52,313 bases of DNA from Polyangiaceae bacterium (GTDB taxonomy: Bacteria > Myxococcota_A > Polyangia > Polyangiales > Polyangiaceae). Where the stretch lies: the NCBI GenBank assembly GCA_020849655.1, contig JADLFU010000150.1, positions 1 through 52,313 on the forward strand. Reading direction: 5' to 3'. This document shows positions 8,244 through 19,443 of this stretch, one piece after another (the first letter of the stretch is position 1; each line of letters begins with the position of its first letter). The notes under the pieces were generated by a model. It made no database searches and was not told the DNA's origin. It saw only the letters and a list, made by a program, of their open reading frames with translations. A program made the position numbers and the translations under genes.

Positions 8244-9461
8244 ATGCTGAGCGGCCTCTTGCTCGCGCTCCGGGCGATCCGCCGCAACGCGCTCCGGGCC
8301 TCGCTGACGGTCCTCGGGATCCTGATCGGCGTGATGGCGGTGTGCATCGTGACGGCGATCGGCACCGGCGCGAGCGAGAACGTCGGCGGCCAGATCTCGA
8401 ACCTCGGCTCGAACGTGATCATCGTCTTCCCCACCGCGGCGAACGCTTCCGGCGCGCGCGGGCAGCAGGGGCTGGGGGCGCGCCTGACGATCGACGACGG
8501 CGAGGCGATCGGCCGCGAGGCGACCAGCGTGAAGCTCTGGGCGCCGGTGATGCGCGCGCCCATCCAGGCCGTCTACGAGGGCCGCAGCGTCGCGTCGAAC
8601 GCGATCGGCTCGACGGCGGCGTACCTCGAGGTGCGCAGCTGGAAGCTGGCGCGCGGAGAGGTGTGGCCGCTCTCGAGCGAGACGCTGAAGGAGAAGGTCT
8701 GCGTGCTCGGCTCGACGCTCGCGACCAACCTGTTCGGCCCGCTCGATCCCGTCGGTCGCCGCCTGCGCATCGGGCGGCACACGTTCCAGGTGCTCGGCGT
8801 GCTCGAGACGAAGGGCCAGGCGCCGTTCGGGGGCGACCAGGACGACGTCGCCCTCATGCCGCTCGGAACCTACAAATCTCACGTCAGCTACGCGCCGCCC
8901 GACCGCGCGGGCGCGATCATGATGAGCGCGACGAGCGCCGAGACGACCGAGCGCGCCGTCGCCCAGACCACCTCCATCCTCCGGCAGCGTCACCGCATCG
9001 ACGAGGGCAAGGAGCCCGATTTCGTCGTGCGCAGCCAGGCGGAGTTTCAGGCCGCGCAGCGCGCGATCACCGGCTCGCTCACGGTGCTCCTGCTCGCGGT
9101 CGCGGCGGTGTCGCTCGTGGTCGGCGGCATCGGCGTGATGAACATCATGCTGGTCAGCGTCGCCGAGCGCACGCGCGAGATCGGCGTCCGCATGGCGATC
9201 GGCGCGCGCGAGGGCGACATCCTCGTGCAGTTCCTGATCGAGGCCGTCGTGCTCTCGCTGATCGGCGGCGTCGCGGGGATCGTCCTGTCGGTGCTCGTGG
9301 CCTGGGCGCTCGCGCGCGCGAGCGGCTGGCCCATCCGCGTGCAGGGGTCGGCCATGCTCATCGCCGTCGCCACCAGCACCGCGATCGGCGTGGTCTTCGG
9401 CTTCTTCCCCGCGCGGCGGGCGGCGCGCCTCGATCCGATCCAGGCCCTCGGCCGGGAGTAG
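8244..9461 (+). CDS. MacB/FtsX-type ABC transporter permease
   Basis: A 405-residue permease of the MacB/LolCE type. It has one transmembrane helix near residues 21-42 ([19 protein letters not shown]), a large periplasmic domain (about 45-275), then three helices at roughly 277-305, 328-352 and 370-392. The segment [30 protein letters not shown] is the hallmark of the family (FtsX domain). Such proteins couple cytoplasmic ATP hydrolysis to mechanical transmission across the inner membrane, for example in efflux or lipoprotein handling. No ATP-binding subunit or periplasmic adaptor gene lies beside it, so partners must be elsewhere. The MerR-isc promoter begins two bases after its stop. Confidence 0.92.
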   Translation: MLSGLLLALRAIRRNALRASLTVLGILIGVMAVCIVTAIGTGASENVGGQISNLGSNVIIVFPTAANASGARGQQGLGARLTIDDGEAIGREATSVKLWAPVMRAPIQAVYEGRSVASNAIGSTAAYLEVRSWKLARGEVWPLSSETLKEKVCVLGSTLATNLFGPLDPVGRRLRIGRHTFQVLGVLETKGQAPFGGDQDDVALMPLGTYKSHVSYAPPDRAGAIMMSATSAETTERAVAQTTSILRQRHRIDEGKEPDFVVRSQAEFQAAQRAITGSLTVLLLAVAAVSLVVGGIGVMNIMLVSVAERTREIGVRMAIGAREGDILVQFLIEAVVLSLIGGVAGIVLSVLVAWALARASGWPIRVQGSAMLIAVATSTAIGVVFGFFPARRAARLDPIQALGRE

Positions 9462-9462
9462 C

Positions 9463-9546
9463 CCAACCCTTACGTGAGCGTGAGGTCTTGACCTCCGGCG
9501 CGAGATCGCTACAAGGCGATCAACCTCTCGCGTACGTAAGGGTTGG
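9463..9546 (+). promoter_or_regulatory. isc promoter framed by two inverted MerR-type operator copies
   Basis: Two copies of a 23-bp site face each other: 9463-9485 and the reverse complement of 9524-9546, matching at 20 of 23 positions. Their outer 13 bases (CCAACCCTTACGT / ACGTAAGGGTTGG) match perfectly. Each contains an imperfect dyad, best in the left copy (CCTTACG-TGAG-CGTGAGG), of the CTTACG/CGTAAG kind seen for some MerR-family proteins. Between them lie TTGACC (9488-9493) and TACAAG (9510-9515) with 16 bp spacing. A second dyad, GAGGTC-TT-GACCTC (9482-9495), overlaps the -35. The arrangement suggests autoregulation, possibly by looping; the promoter call is by inspection. Confidence 0.6.
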
Positions 9547-9548
9547 AA

Positions 9549-10103
9549 ATGACCGCCTCCGCCTCGCGCCTCCGCCTCCCGCTCGCCTCGTGCGACGACC
9601 CAGCAGATCAGCCGCCGCTGCACGTCGGCGATCTCGCGCGCGAGGTCGGCCGGAGCGTGCGGGCGATCCATCTGTACGAGGAGCTCGGGCTGCTGAAGAG
9701 CGCGAGGTCGAAGGGGCGCTTCCGGCTGTTCGACGCGGACGCGGTGATGCGCGTGCGCTGGATCGCGAAGCTCCAGGACCTCGGCCTGTCGCTCGGCGAG
9801 ATCCAGACGATCATCCGCAGCGTCGACGAGGCCGCGTCCGCGCCGTCCGCGATGAAGCTCCTGCGCGACACCTACCGCGACAAGCTCGCGGCGACCGCGG
9901 CGCAGATCGCGCGGCTGCGGGCCCTCGAGAGCGAGCTGTCGATGAGCCTGTCGTACCTCGAGACGTGCGACACGTGCGACCCCGCGCGCCTGATGCACGC
10001 CTGCTCGTCGTGCGATCTGCACGACTGTCGCCCCCCGCCGGAGCTCGTCGCGGGGGTGCACGCCGGGCCTCGGCCCGCCGCGCCTCAACCGGAGAACCGC
10101 TGA
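9549..10103 (+). CDS. MerR-family regulator with a C-terminal cysteine cluster, head of the isc operon
   Basis: A predicted 184-residue regulator. After a 22-residue N-terminal extension comes a MerR winged-helix domain ([39 protein letters not shown]), then a dimerisation coiled coil (about 90-135). A C-terminal CX2CX8CX2CX4C cluster follows (CDTC...CSSCDLHDC). SoxR, also MerR family, binds a [2Fe-2S] cluster through a differently spaced cysteine set, so metal or Fe-S sensing is a reasonable inference. It occupies the place of the Rrf2-type IscR found in front of isc operons elsewhere. The ATG at 9549 is chosen over TTG at 9543. The stop is two bases before the iscS ATG, so it is co-transcribed and likely controls the operon. 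Confidence 0.88.
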   Translation: MTASASRLRLPLASCDDPADQPPLHVGDLAREVGRSVRAIHLYEELGLLKSARSKGRFRLFDADAVMRVRWIAKLQDLGLSLGEIQTIIRSVDEAASAPSAMKLLRDTYRDKLAATAAQIARLRALESELSMSLSYLETCDTCDPARLMHACSSCDLHDCRPPPELVAGVHAGPRPAAPQPENR

Positions 10104-10105
10104 TC

Positions 10106-11326
10106 ATGGCCCCGAAGCTGCCGATTTACATGGATTATCACGCGACGACGCCGCTCGATCGCCGCGTGCTCGACGCGATGCTGCCGTACTTCTCCGAGAC
10201 GTTCGGCAACGCGGCGAGCCGGAGCCACGTGTTCGGCTGGCGCGCCGAGGAGGCCGTCGAGATCGCGCGCGAGCGCGTCGCCAGGCTGGTCGGCGCCGAC
10301 AGCGCGAAGGAGATCGCGTTCACGTCCGGCGCGACCGAGTCCGACAACCTCGCCATCAAGGGCGTCGCCGAGTTCTACAAGGACAAGGGCGACCACATCA
10401 TCACCTCCGTCATCGAGCACAAGGCCGTGCTCGACTCGTGCAAGCGCCTCGAGAAGCAGGGGTTCCGGGTCACGTACCTCGGCGTCGACCAGCAGGGCAG
10501 GGTGTCGCCCGACGACGTCGCCCAGGCCATCACCGACAAGACCATCCTCGTGTCGATCATGCTCGCGAACAACGAGGTCGGCACCGTGCAGCCGATCGCG
10601 GAGATCGGCGCGATCACGCGCGCGCGCGGCGTGCTCTTCCACTGCGACGCCGTGCAGGGCGTCGGCAAGGTGCCGTTCGACGTCTCGAAGATGAACGTCG
10701 ACCTCGCGTCGATCACCGCCCACAAGATCTACGGCCCGAAGGGCGTGGGCGCGCTCTACGTCCGGCGCTCGAAGCCGCGCGTGCGGCTCGTCGCGCAGAT
10801 GGACGGCGGCGGCCACGAGCGCGGGATGCGCTCCGGCACGCTGAACGTCCCAGGCATCGTGGGCTTCGGGCGCGCGGCCGAGCTGCTCGTCACCGAGGGC
10901 GCGGCCGAGGCCGAGCGGCTGACCGCGCTCCGCGAGCGGCTGGCGAAGAAGCTCTTCCAGATCGAGGCGGTCACCCTCAACGGCCACCCGACGCTGCGCC
11001 TGCCCGGCAACCTCAACATCGCGTTCTCGTACGTCGAGGGCGAGTCGATGATGATGGCGATAAAGGACGTCGCCGTCTCGAGCGGGTCGGCGTGCACGAG
11101 CGCGAGCCTGGAGCCCAGCTACGTGCTGCGCGCGATGGGCGTCGGCGAGGAGCTCGCGCACTCGAGCATCCGGTTCGGCCTCGGGCGGTTCACGACCGAG
11201 GAGGAGATCGACTACGTGGGGCAGCTGGTCACCGACAAGGTGCGCATGCTGCGCGACATGAGCCCGCTCTGGGAGATGGCCCAGGCCGGGATCGATCTGA
11301 AGACCGTCGAGTGGGCGGGACACTGA
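10106..11326 (+). CDS. iscS: Cysteine desulfurase IscS
   Basis: A 406-residue class V aminotransferase-fold enzyme that takes sulfur from L-cysteine and passes it as persulfide to the scaffold IscU. The N-terminus ([12 protein letters not shown]) is standard. Lys207 in [11 protein letters not shown] is the Schiff-base lysine for pyridoxal phosphate, and Cys330 in [14 protein letters not shown] is the mobile-loop sulfur carrier. The loop length and C-terminus mark it as the IscS rather than the SufS type. The gene is immediately followed by iscU. Length matches E. coli IscS (404). Confidence 0.97.
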   Translation: MAPKLPIYMDYHATTPLDRRVLDAMLPYFSETFGNAASRSHVFGWRAEEAVEIARERVARLVGADSAKEIAFTSGATESDNLAIKGVAEFYKDKGDHIITSVIEHKAVLDSCKRLEKQGFRVTYLGVDQQGRVSPDDVAQAITDKTILVSIMLANNEVGTVQPIAEIGAITRARGVLFHCDAVQGVGKVPFDVSKMNVDLASITAHKIYGPKGVGALYVRRSKPRVRLVAQMDGGGHERGMRSGTLNVPGIVGFGRAAELLVTEGAAEAERLTALRERLAKKLFQIEAVTLNGHPTLRLPGNLNIAFSYVEGESMMMAIKDVAVSSGSACTSASLEPSYVLRAMGVGEELAHSSIRFGLGRFTTEEEIDYVGQLVTDKVRMLRDMSPLWEMAQAGIDLKTVEWAGH

Positions 11327-11342
11327 GCGAAGGAGCACACGG

Positions 11343-11747
11343 ATGGCCTACAGCGAGAAAGTCCTCGAGCACTACGAGAACCCCAAGAACGTCGGCACGC
11401 TCGACAAGGAGGCGGACGACGTCGGCACCGGCCTGGTCGGCGCGCCCGCGTGCGGCGACGTGATGCGCCTGCAGATCAAGGTCTCCGACGAGGGCGTGAT
11501 CGAGGACGCCAAGTTCAAGACCTTCGGCTGCGGCTCGGCGATCGCCTCGTCGTCGCTCGCGACCGAGTGGCTGAAGGGCAAGCGCGTCGAGGAGGCCGAG
11601 ACGATCAAGAACAGCATGATCGCCGAGGAGCTGAACCTCCCGCCCGTGAAGATCCACTGCTCCGTCCTCGCGGAGGACGCGATCAAGAGCGCCATCGCCG
11701 ACTTCAAGCAGAAGCAGGCGGCGAAGCGGGCGCTCTCGGGGGGCTGA
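11343..11747 (+). CDS. iscU: Fe-S cluster assembly scaffold IscU
   Basis: A 134-residue scaffold on which [2Fe-2S] clusters are built. The conserved ligands are present: Cys37 and Asp39 (PACGDVM), Cys63 (FGCGSAIASSS), and His105-Cys106 (KIHCSV). LPPVK at 99-103 is the recognition motif for the chaperone HscA, which is encoded three genes downstream. It follows iscS by 16 bases with a good ribosome-binding site (AAGGAG). Size matches the family. Confidence 0.97.
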   Translation: MAYSEKVLEHYENPKNVGTLDKEADDVGTGLVGAPACGDVMRLQIKVSDEGVIEDAKFKTFGCGSAIASSSLATEWLKGKRVEEAETIKNSMIAEELNLPPVKIHCSVLAEDAIKSAIADFKQKQAAKRALSGG

Positions 11748-11749
11748 CG

Positions 11750-12127
11750 ATGATGGCCCCCACCGAGACCCACGATCCCGCGCCGAGGCCGTCGCCCTCG
11801 GTGACGCTCTCGCCTCGCGCGGTCGAGATGGCGAAGGCGCGCCTCGCGAAGCGCGGCACGCCCGGCGCGGCGCTGCGGCTCGGCGTGAAGGGCGGCGGCT
11901 GCTCGGGGTTCGGCTACGTGATCGAGTTCTCCGACGAGCCGCCGCGCGATCGCGATCGCGTGTTCGAGTTCGACGGTCTGCGCGTCTACGTCGACAAGAA
12001 GAGCCTCGTGTACCTCGCCGGCACGACGCTCGACTGGGAGCAGTCGCTCATGAAGGCGGGGTTCAAGTTCCTCAACCCGCAGGAGGCCGCGTCGTGCGGC
12101 TGCGGGCACTCGTTCACCGTGAAGTGA
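11750..12127 (+). CDS. iscA: A-type Fe-S carrier IscA
   Basis: A 125-residue A-type carrier of the HesB/IscA family, thought to transfer iron or clusters to apo-proteins. It carries the three invariant cysteines: Cys51 in GGGCSGFGY and Cys116/Cys118 in SCGCGHSF. The first 17 residues form a Pro-rich extension absent from E. coli IscA. Start choice lies between adjacent ATGs at 11750 and 11753; the first is only two bases after the iscU stop. The position between iscU and hscB is the classical operon order. Confidence 0.93.
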   Translation: MMAPTETHDPAPRPSPSVTLSPRAVEMAKARLAKRGTPGAALRLGVKGGGCSGFGYVIEFSDEPPRDRDRVFEFDGLRVYVDKKSLVYLAGTTLDWEQSLMKAGFKFLNPQEAASCGCGHSFTVK

Positions 12128-12133
12128 GCCGCG

Positions 12134-12640
12134 TTGGCAGACCCGTTCACCACGCTGGGCCTCGCGCCGACCTACTCGCTCGATCTCGCGTCGCTCGACG
12201 CGCGCTACCACGAGCTGTCGAAGGTCGTGCACCCCGATCGCCAGGCCGGCAAGGCGCCGGCCGAGCGGCGGCGCGCGCTCTCGCTCGCGGTCGACGTGAA
12301 CTCCGCGTACCGCGCGCTCCGCGACCCGATCCGTCGCGCCGAGGCGCTGCTCGCGAGGCGGGGCGTGAGCCACGAGCGCGCCGCGCCGACGCCCGAGTTC
12401 CTGATGGAGGTGATGGAGCTGCGGGAGTCGCTCGCGGACGCCCGCCTGGCGAGAGATCTCGACCGGGTGCGGCGCATGGCGGACGACGCGCGCGCCCGGC
12501 GAGCGCGCGTCACCTCCGCGCTCGGCCCGCTGCTCGACGCCGGCCGCGACGCCGACGCCGTGCCGCTCGTGGCCGAGCTGCGGTACCTCGCGAGGTTCCT
12601 CGACGAGGTGCGGGTGATCGAGGAAGAGGCGGGCGCCTGA
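12134..12640 (+). CDS. hscB: Fe-S co-chaperone HscB
   Basis: A 168-residue J-domain co-chaperone that delivers IscU to HscA and stimulates its ATPase. The J domain occupies residues 1-75 with HPD at 33-35 (KVVHPDRQ). The C-terminal three-helix domain that binds IscU follows. It opens with TTG, as no ATG gives the conserved N-terminus (DPFTTLGLAPTYSLD). It is six bases after iscA and three bases before hscA. Length compares with 171 in E. coli. Confidence 0.92.
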   Translation: MADPFTTLGLAPTYSLDLASLDARYHELSKVVHPDRQAGKAPAERRRALSLAVDVNSAYRALRDPIRRAEALLARRGVSHERAAPTPEFLMEVMELRESLADARLARDLDRVRRMADDARARRARVTSALGPLLDAGRDADAVPLVAELRYLARFLDEVRVIEEEAGA

Positions 12641-12643
12641 GCG

Positions 12644-14548
12644 ATGCTGTTCGACATCTTCGACCCGAAGGCGGCGCCTCGCCCGATCGGCATCGATCTC
12701 GGCACGAGCAACTCGCTCGTGGCGTGCGTGCGCGACGGCCGCGCCGCGTGCCTCCTCGACTGCGACGGCGCCGCGCTGCTCCCGTCGGTCGTGCACTACG
12801 GGCCGCACGGCCGCGTCGTCGTCGGTGGCGACGCCGCGCGCCTGCAGGGCGAGCACCCCGAGGACACCGTCACCAGCGTGAAGCGCTTCATGGGGCGCGG
12901 CGCCGACGATCCCGAGACCCGCCGCCTCTCCTCCCTGCGCTTCGCGACGCCGTCGACGCCCGAGGAGGCGCGCGTCGTCCGGTTCTGCGTCGCCGACCGC
13001 GTCGTCTCGCCCGTCGAGGTGTCGGCCGAGATCCTGCGGACGCTCGCGGCGCGCGCGCGCGACGAGCTGAACGGCGTCGGCGGCGTCGTGATCACGGTGC
13101 CCGCGTACTTCGACGACGCGCAGCGCCAGGCCACGAAGGACGCCGCGCGGCTCGCCGGCCTCGAGGTGCTCCGCCTGCTGAACGAGCCGACCGCGGCGGC
13201 GCTCGCGTACGGCCTCGAGAAGAAGCAGAGCGGCACCTTCGCGGTGTACGATCTCGGCGGCGGCACGTTCGACGTGACCGTCCTGCGCCTCGACGACGGC
13301 GTGTTCCACGTCCTCGCGACCGGCGGGGACAGCGCGCGCGGGGGCGACGACTTCGACCGCGCGCTCGCGGAGGCGCGCGTGCTGCCCGCGCTCGGCGTCG
13401 CCGACCCGGGCCCCGACGTGCGCCGGCTCGCGCTCGACCTCGCGCGCCAGGCGAAGCACGCGCTCACCGATCACGCCGAGGTCGAGGTCGCCCTCCCGCG
13501 CGACGGCGCGCCCGCGCTCGTGGTCACGCGGGCGGAGCTCGACGGGCTCGTGAGGCCGATCATCGAGCGCACGGGCGCCGCGTGCCGGCGGGCGCTGCGC
13601 GACGCCGAGCTGTCGCCCACGGAGCTCACCGGCGTCATCCTCGTCGGCGGCGCGACGCGGGTGCCGGCGGTGCGCGCGTACGTCCGCGAGCTGTTTGGTA
13701 CGGAGCCGCTGTGCGATCTGGATCCAGACCAGGTCGTCGCGCTCGGCGCGGCCGCGCAGGCGGAGCTGCTCGCCGGCGACGGCGCGATGGACGACGTGCT
13801 CCTGCTCGACGTCCTGCCGCTGTCGCTCGGCATCGAGACGATGGGCGGCGTCGTCGACAAGATCCTGCCGCGCAACACCACCGTCCCGGCGGAGGCGCGC
13901 TCGACGTTCACGACGTACGCCGATCGCCAGACGGGGTTCGAGCTGCACGTCGTCCAGGGGGAGCGCGAGCTCGCCGCCGACTGCCGCTCGCTCGCGCGGT
14001 TCACCCTGCGCGGCATCCCGCCGATGCCGGCCGGGATGGCCCGCCTCGAGGTGACCTTCTCGGTGGACGCCGACGGTCTCTTGCATGTCTCCGCGCGCGA
14101 GCTGACGACGGGCCTGGTGCAGCGCGTGGAGGTCAAGCCGACGTACGGCCTCGACGACGACGCGGTCGAGCAGATGCTCCTCGCCGCGCTCGATCACGGC
14201 GAGGACGATCTCGCGGCGCGGCGCCTCGTCGAGGAGCGCGTCGAGGGCGCCCGCGTGGCGCAGGCGACCCGCCAGGCGCTCGCGGCCGACGCGGCCCTGC
14301 TGCTGCCGGGCGAGCAGGCGACGATCGACGCGGCGATGGCGGCGCTCGTCGCGGCGATCGACGGCGACGACGCCGGGAGGATCCACCTCGCCTGCGAGGA
14401 TCTGCAGCGCGCGACCCACGCCTTCGCGGGCCGGCGGATGGACGCCGCGATCGCGGCGGCGATCTCCGGCAGGCAGCTGGGCGACGTCGAGCGCTCGGTC
14501 GAGGGCGCGAAGGGCGTCGAGGCTCACCTCGCCGCCGAGCGGAGCTGA
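12644..14548 (+). CDS. hscA: Fe-S chaperone HscA (Hsp70 family)
   Basis: A 634-residue Hsp70 specialised for IscU. The ATPase domain (1-375) has [42 protein letters not shown] and [14 protein letters not shown]. The linker reads [17 protein letters not shown], and the substrate-binding beta domain and a helical lid follow to the end. Unlike the second Hsp70 in this window it has a normal short linker and lid. It acts with HscB in ATP-driven release of the cluster from IscU; the LPPVK target motif is present in IscU. The gene sits between hscB and fdx. Confidence 0.95.
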   Translation: MLFDIFDPKAAPRPIGIDLGTSNSLVACVRDGRAACLLDCDGAALLPSVVHYGPHGRVVVGGDAARLQGEHPEDTVTSVKRFMGRGADDPETRRLSSLRFATPSTPEEARVVRFCVADRVVSPVEVSAEILRTLAARARDELNGVGGVVITVPAYFDDAQRQATKDAARLAGLEVLRLLNEPTAAALAYGLEKKQSGTFAVYDLGGGTFDVTVLRLDDGVFHVLATGGDSARGGDDFDRALAEARVLPALGVADPGPDVRRLALDLARQAKHALTDHAEVEVALPRDGAPALVVTRAELDGLVRPIIERTGAACRRALRDAELSPTELTGVILVGGATRVPAVRAYVRELFGTEPLCDLDPDQVVALGAAAQAELLAGDGAMDDVLLLDVLPLSLGIETMGGVVDKILPRNTTVPAEARSTFTTYADRQTGFELHVVQGERELAADCRSLARFTLRGIPPMPAGMARLEVTFSVDADGLLHVSARELTTGLVQRVEVKPTYGLDDDAVEQMLLAALDHGEDDLAARRLVEERVEGARVAQATRQALAADAALLLPGEQATIDAAMAALVAAIDGDDAGRIHLACEDLQRATHAFAGRRMDAAIAAAISGRQLGDVERSVEGAKGVEAHLAAERS

Positions 14549-14551
14549 CGA

Positions 14552-14881
14552 ATGGCGAAGATCAAGTTCGTGAAGCAAGGGCTCGAGGTCGAGGCCAAGC
14601 CGGGCGAGAGCGTGCTCGACGCGGCGCGCGCCGTCGGCGCCCCCGAGGGCTCGCTGTGCGGCGGCGTCTGCGCGTGCTCGACGTGCCACGTGTACGTCCT
14701 CTCCGGCGCCGCGTCGCTCAGCGAGATGGAGGACGACGAGAACGACATCCTCGACAAGGCGTTCGACGTCCGCGCGACGTCGCGCCTCGGCTGCCAGGCG
14801 CGCGTCCGTGGCGACGGCACGATCGAGGTCGAGATCAGCCGCGAGTCGCTCGAGGCGTACGAGGCCGAGCACCCGAGCTGA
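14552..14881 (+). CDS. fdx: ISC-type [2Fe-2S] ferredoxin
   Basis: A 109-residue adrenodoxin-type ferredoxin that supplies electrons for cluster assembly. The ligands are Cys36, Cys42, Cys45 and Cys81 in the order C-x5-C-x2-C-x35-C (LCGGVCACSTCHVYV). The additional Cys40 is also present in E. coli Fdx. The acidic stretch MEDDENDIL matches the partner-binding face. It is the last gene of the operon, three bases after hscA; the gap before lon is about 70 bp. No iscX is seen downstream. Confidence 0.95.
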   Translation: MAKIKFVKQGLEVEAKPGESVLDAARAVGAPEGSLCGGVCACSTCHVYVLSGAASLSEMEDDENDILDKAFDVRATSRLGCQARVRGDGTIEVEISRESLEAYEAEHPS

Positions 14882-14961
14882 CGGCGCGCGGGCGCGATGC
14901 GCCATGACTTCGCGCCACGTTGTATTAGGCTGCGTGCGCCGAGCGCTCCTCGGTGATCTCC

Positions 14962-17432
<2,471 letters not shown>

Positions 17433-17436
<4 letters not shown>

Positions 17437-18665
17437 GGGCGCTCGTTCTCGCGGCCGCGCTCACGGCGGCGGGCTGCGCGCCTCGCCCCGTCGTCAGCGC
17501 CGCCGTCGCCGCGGGCGAGCTGTGCGACGGTCCGGACGCGTGGCCGCTCGTCGTCGAGGGTGGGCGACTCTTCGTCGACGTCGTCGCGGACGGCCCGCGC
17601 GGGCCCGCGCCCCTGCGCCTGATGATCGACACGGGCGGCAACGCGCACGGGGTCGCGCTGTACGGTCGCGCGGCGGCGCGCCTCGGCGCGAGGGACGTGG
17701 CGGAGCTGCCGCGGGCGCTCCGCGTCGGGGGCAGGATCGTCTCGATGCCTGAGGGCGCGTCGTGGGTGCTCGTCGACGACGCGTCGCCGACCTCGCTCGT
17801 CGCGCGGGCGCGGCCGGGTGAGTGCGACGGTCAGATCGGCGCCGGGTGGCTGTCGCGGCGCCGCGTCTGCGTGGACGCGGTAGCGCGGCGGATGGGCCTG
17901 GGCGACCCTCGCGCGTCGACGATCGCGGCGGACGAGGCGGCCGCTCCGCTCCTGCTCGCGGAGGAGGCGCCGCTCGGCGCTCGCTACGCGTTCGTGCGCG
18001 CGGACATCGCAGGTGAGCCGCGCACGCTGCTCGTCGACACCGGCGCGTCCGCGGGGATGCTGCACGAGCGGGCGTTCGCGCCGCTCACCGCGCGGGGCCC
18101 GTGGGCCGAGGTCGCCGCCGGGGACTGGGACATGATCGCCGGCGCGCACGCGACCGAGCGAGTCTCCAGCGGCGCGCTCTCGATCGCGGGGAGATCGCTC
18201 GGCGCCGCGGTGTTCGTCTCGCGCGCCGACGGGACGTTCCCCGCGCTGTTCACGGCGCTGCCCGGCGGCGGGCCCGACGGCGTCCTCGGCGCGGACGTCT
18301 GGTCGCGCCACCGCGTGCTCGTCGACTGGAGCTCCGGTCGGCTGTTCTCGTGGCCCACCGCCGCCCCCACGCCGCCCGCCGCGCGCGTGCCGATCTCGAT
18401 CTCGTTCGACCTCACCGGGTGCCCGACGGTCGCGCGCGCGGCGGCCGACGCGCAGGCGGAGGGGCTGGCGCCAGGGGATCGCCTGCTCCGGATCGAGGGA
18501 CGTGAGGCTTGTGGAGTGTCGCACGCCGAGCTCTCGCGCTGGCTCGCGGCGCCCGAGGGCAAGCGCCTGTCGGTCGGACGAGCGCGCGCGGGTCGGGTGG
18601 AGGAGCTCGCGGTGACCTCGCGCGGCGCGCTCCCGCGGGCCCCGATCACGGGACTGGATCGTTGA
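17433..18665 (+). CDS. Lipoprotein with two DTG aspartic-protease motifs and a PDZ-like tail
   Basis: A 410-residue exported protein. Residues 1-15 form a lipoprotein signal (lipobox TAAGC, Cys15). Two similar halves follow, each with a hydrophobic-hydrophobic-D-T-G motif: IDTGG at 65-69 and VDTGAS at 201-206. These are the catalytic triads of retropepsin/pepsin-fold proteases, and one chain carrying both could form a complete active site. The C-terminal 90 residues resemble a PDZ domain ([13 protein letters not shown]), common in bacterial aspartyl proteases of this kind. The first motif is followed by Gly where Ala/Ser is usual, so activity is uncertain. The GTG start overlaps the lon stop, so expression is coupled to lon even though it would act outside the inner membrane. 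Confidence 0.85.
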
Positions 18666-18723
18666 CGGTCGTCGACGGGCGCCGACGCTTGGCGCCGCGC
18701 CAGCAGGGTGACAGGATCCGGGG

Positions 18724-19434
18724 ATGCGCCGCCTCGCGCTCCCTCTCGCGCTCGCCGGGGCCGTGGGCTGCGCCTCGCCCGCCGCGGTCGCCCCTCGCGA
18801 GCCCGCGCCCGCGCCGCCGCCGACCGCGCCGCGCTGGGTGAGCTCCGCCGCCGCCACGAGCGCGCCCACCCCCGGGCCGGCCGTGCCGCTCGGCGCGCCG
18901 CAGGAGCGGGCGGACCACGCCGTCCAGGCGCTCGCGTCGCTGCCGTCGCCACCCAAGCCCTCACGCGCGGAGGTCGAGGCGGCCGGCGTGCTCGGCGCGC
19001 TCTCGGGCGGCTCGCTCTCGGGCGTCGTCGGCCTCTCCGAGGGCGGGGCCGGCGGTCTGGGGATGTGGGGCGTGGGGAGTGGCGGCGGGGGCGCCGGCGT
19101 CGGATCCATCGGCCTCGGCACGATCGGGACGCGCGCCCCGGCGCTCCGCGTGACGGTGTCGAAGGTCGTGGCCTCGAGCGACGCGGTCCCGATCCGCCTC
19201 GCGGCGTCGCGGCGCGCGCCGAGCCTCCGCCTGTGCGCGAAGGGGCTGAAGTCCCCGTCCACGCTCTCGGTCTCGCTCCGGTTCACGGCGACCGGCGCCG
19301 TCTCCGGTGCGACCGTCACGCCCGCGGGGCCCCTCGCGACCTGCGTCGCGGCGTCGCTGCGCGCCATCACCGCGCCGAAGGCCGCCGCGCCTCGCGGCGC
19401 GACCTTCACGGTCAGGCTCGAACCCCCTGCGTGA
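18724..19434 (+). CDS. Lipoprotein with AgmX/PglI-like C-terminal domain
   Basis: A 236-residue lipoprotein: MRRLALPLALAGAVGC gives lipidated Cys16. A Pro/Ala-rich linker and a Gly-rich low-complexity segment (about residues 95-138) follow. The final 60 residues have the pattern of the AgmX/PglI C-terminal domain: a cysteine (LRLCAKGLK), a strand pair around FTATGAVSGATV, then a second cysteine (LATCVAASLRAI). In myxobacteria that domain is found in proteins linked to gliding and envelope functions. The assignment is by pattern only. It converges on the beta-propeller-like gene with a nine-base gap. Confidence 0.75.
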   Translation: MRRLALPLALAGAVGCASPAAVAPREPAPAPPPTAPRWVSSAAATSAPTPGPAVPLGAPQERADHAVQALASLPSPPKPSRAEVEAAGVLGALSGGSLSGVVGLSEGGAGGLGMWGVGSGGGGAGVGSIGLGTIGTRAPALRVTVSKVVASSDAVPIRLAASRRAPSLRLCAKGLKSPSTLSVSLRFTATGAVSGATVTPAGPLATCVAASLRAITAPKAAAPRGATFTVRLEPPA

Positions 19435-19443
19435 CCGGCGTTT

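Noticed and set aside
11372-14905. A 1177-codon open frame antisense to the isc operon
   Set aside because: It is Arg/His/Glu/Leu-rich and mirrors the codon pattern of the real genes opposite. In high-GC DNA reverse frames stay open by chance, and the forward strand holds well-identified isc genes.
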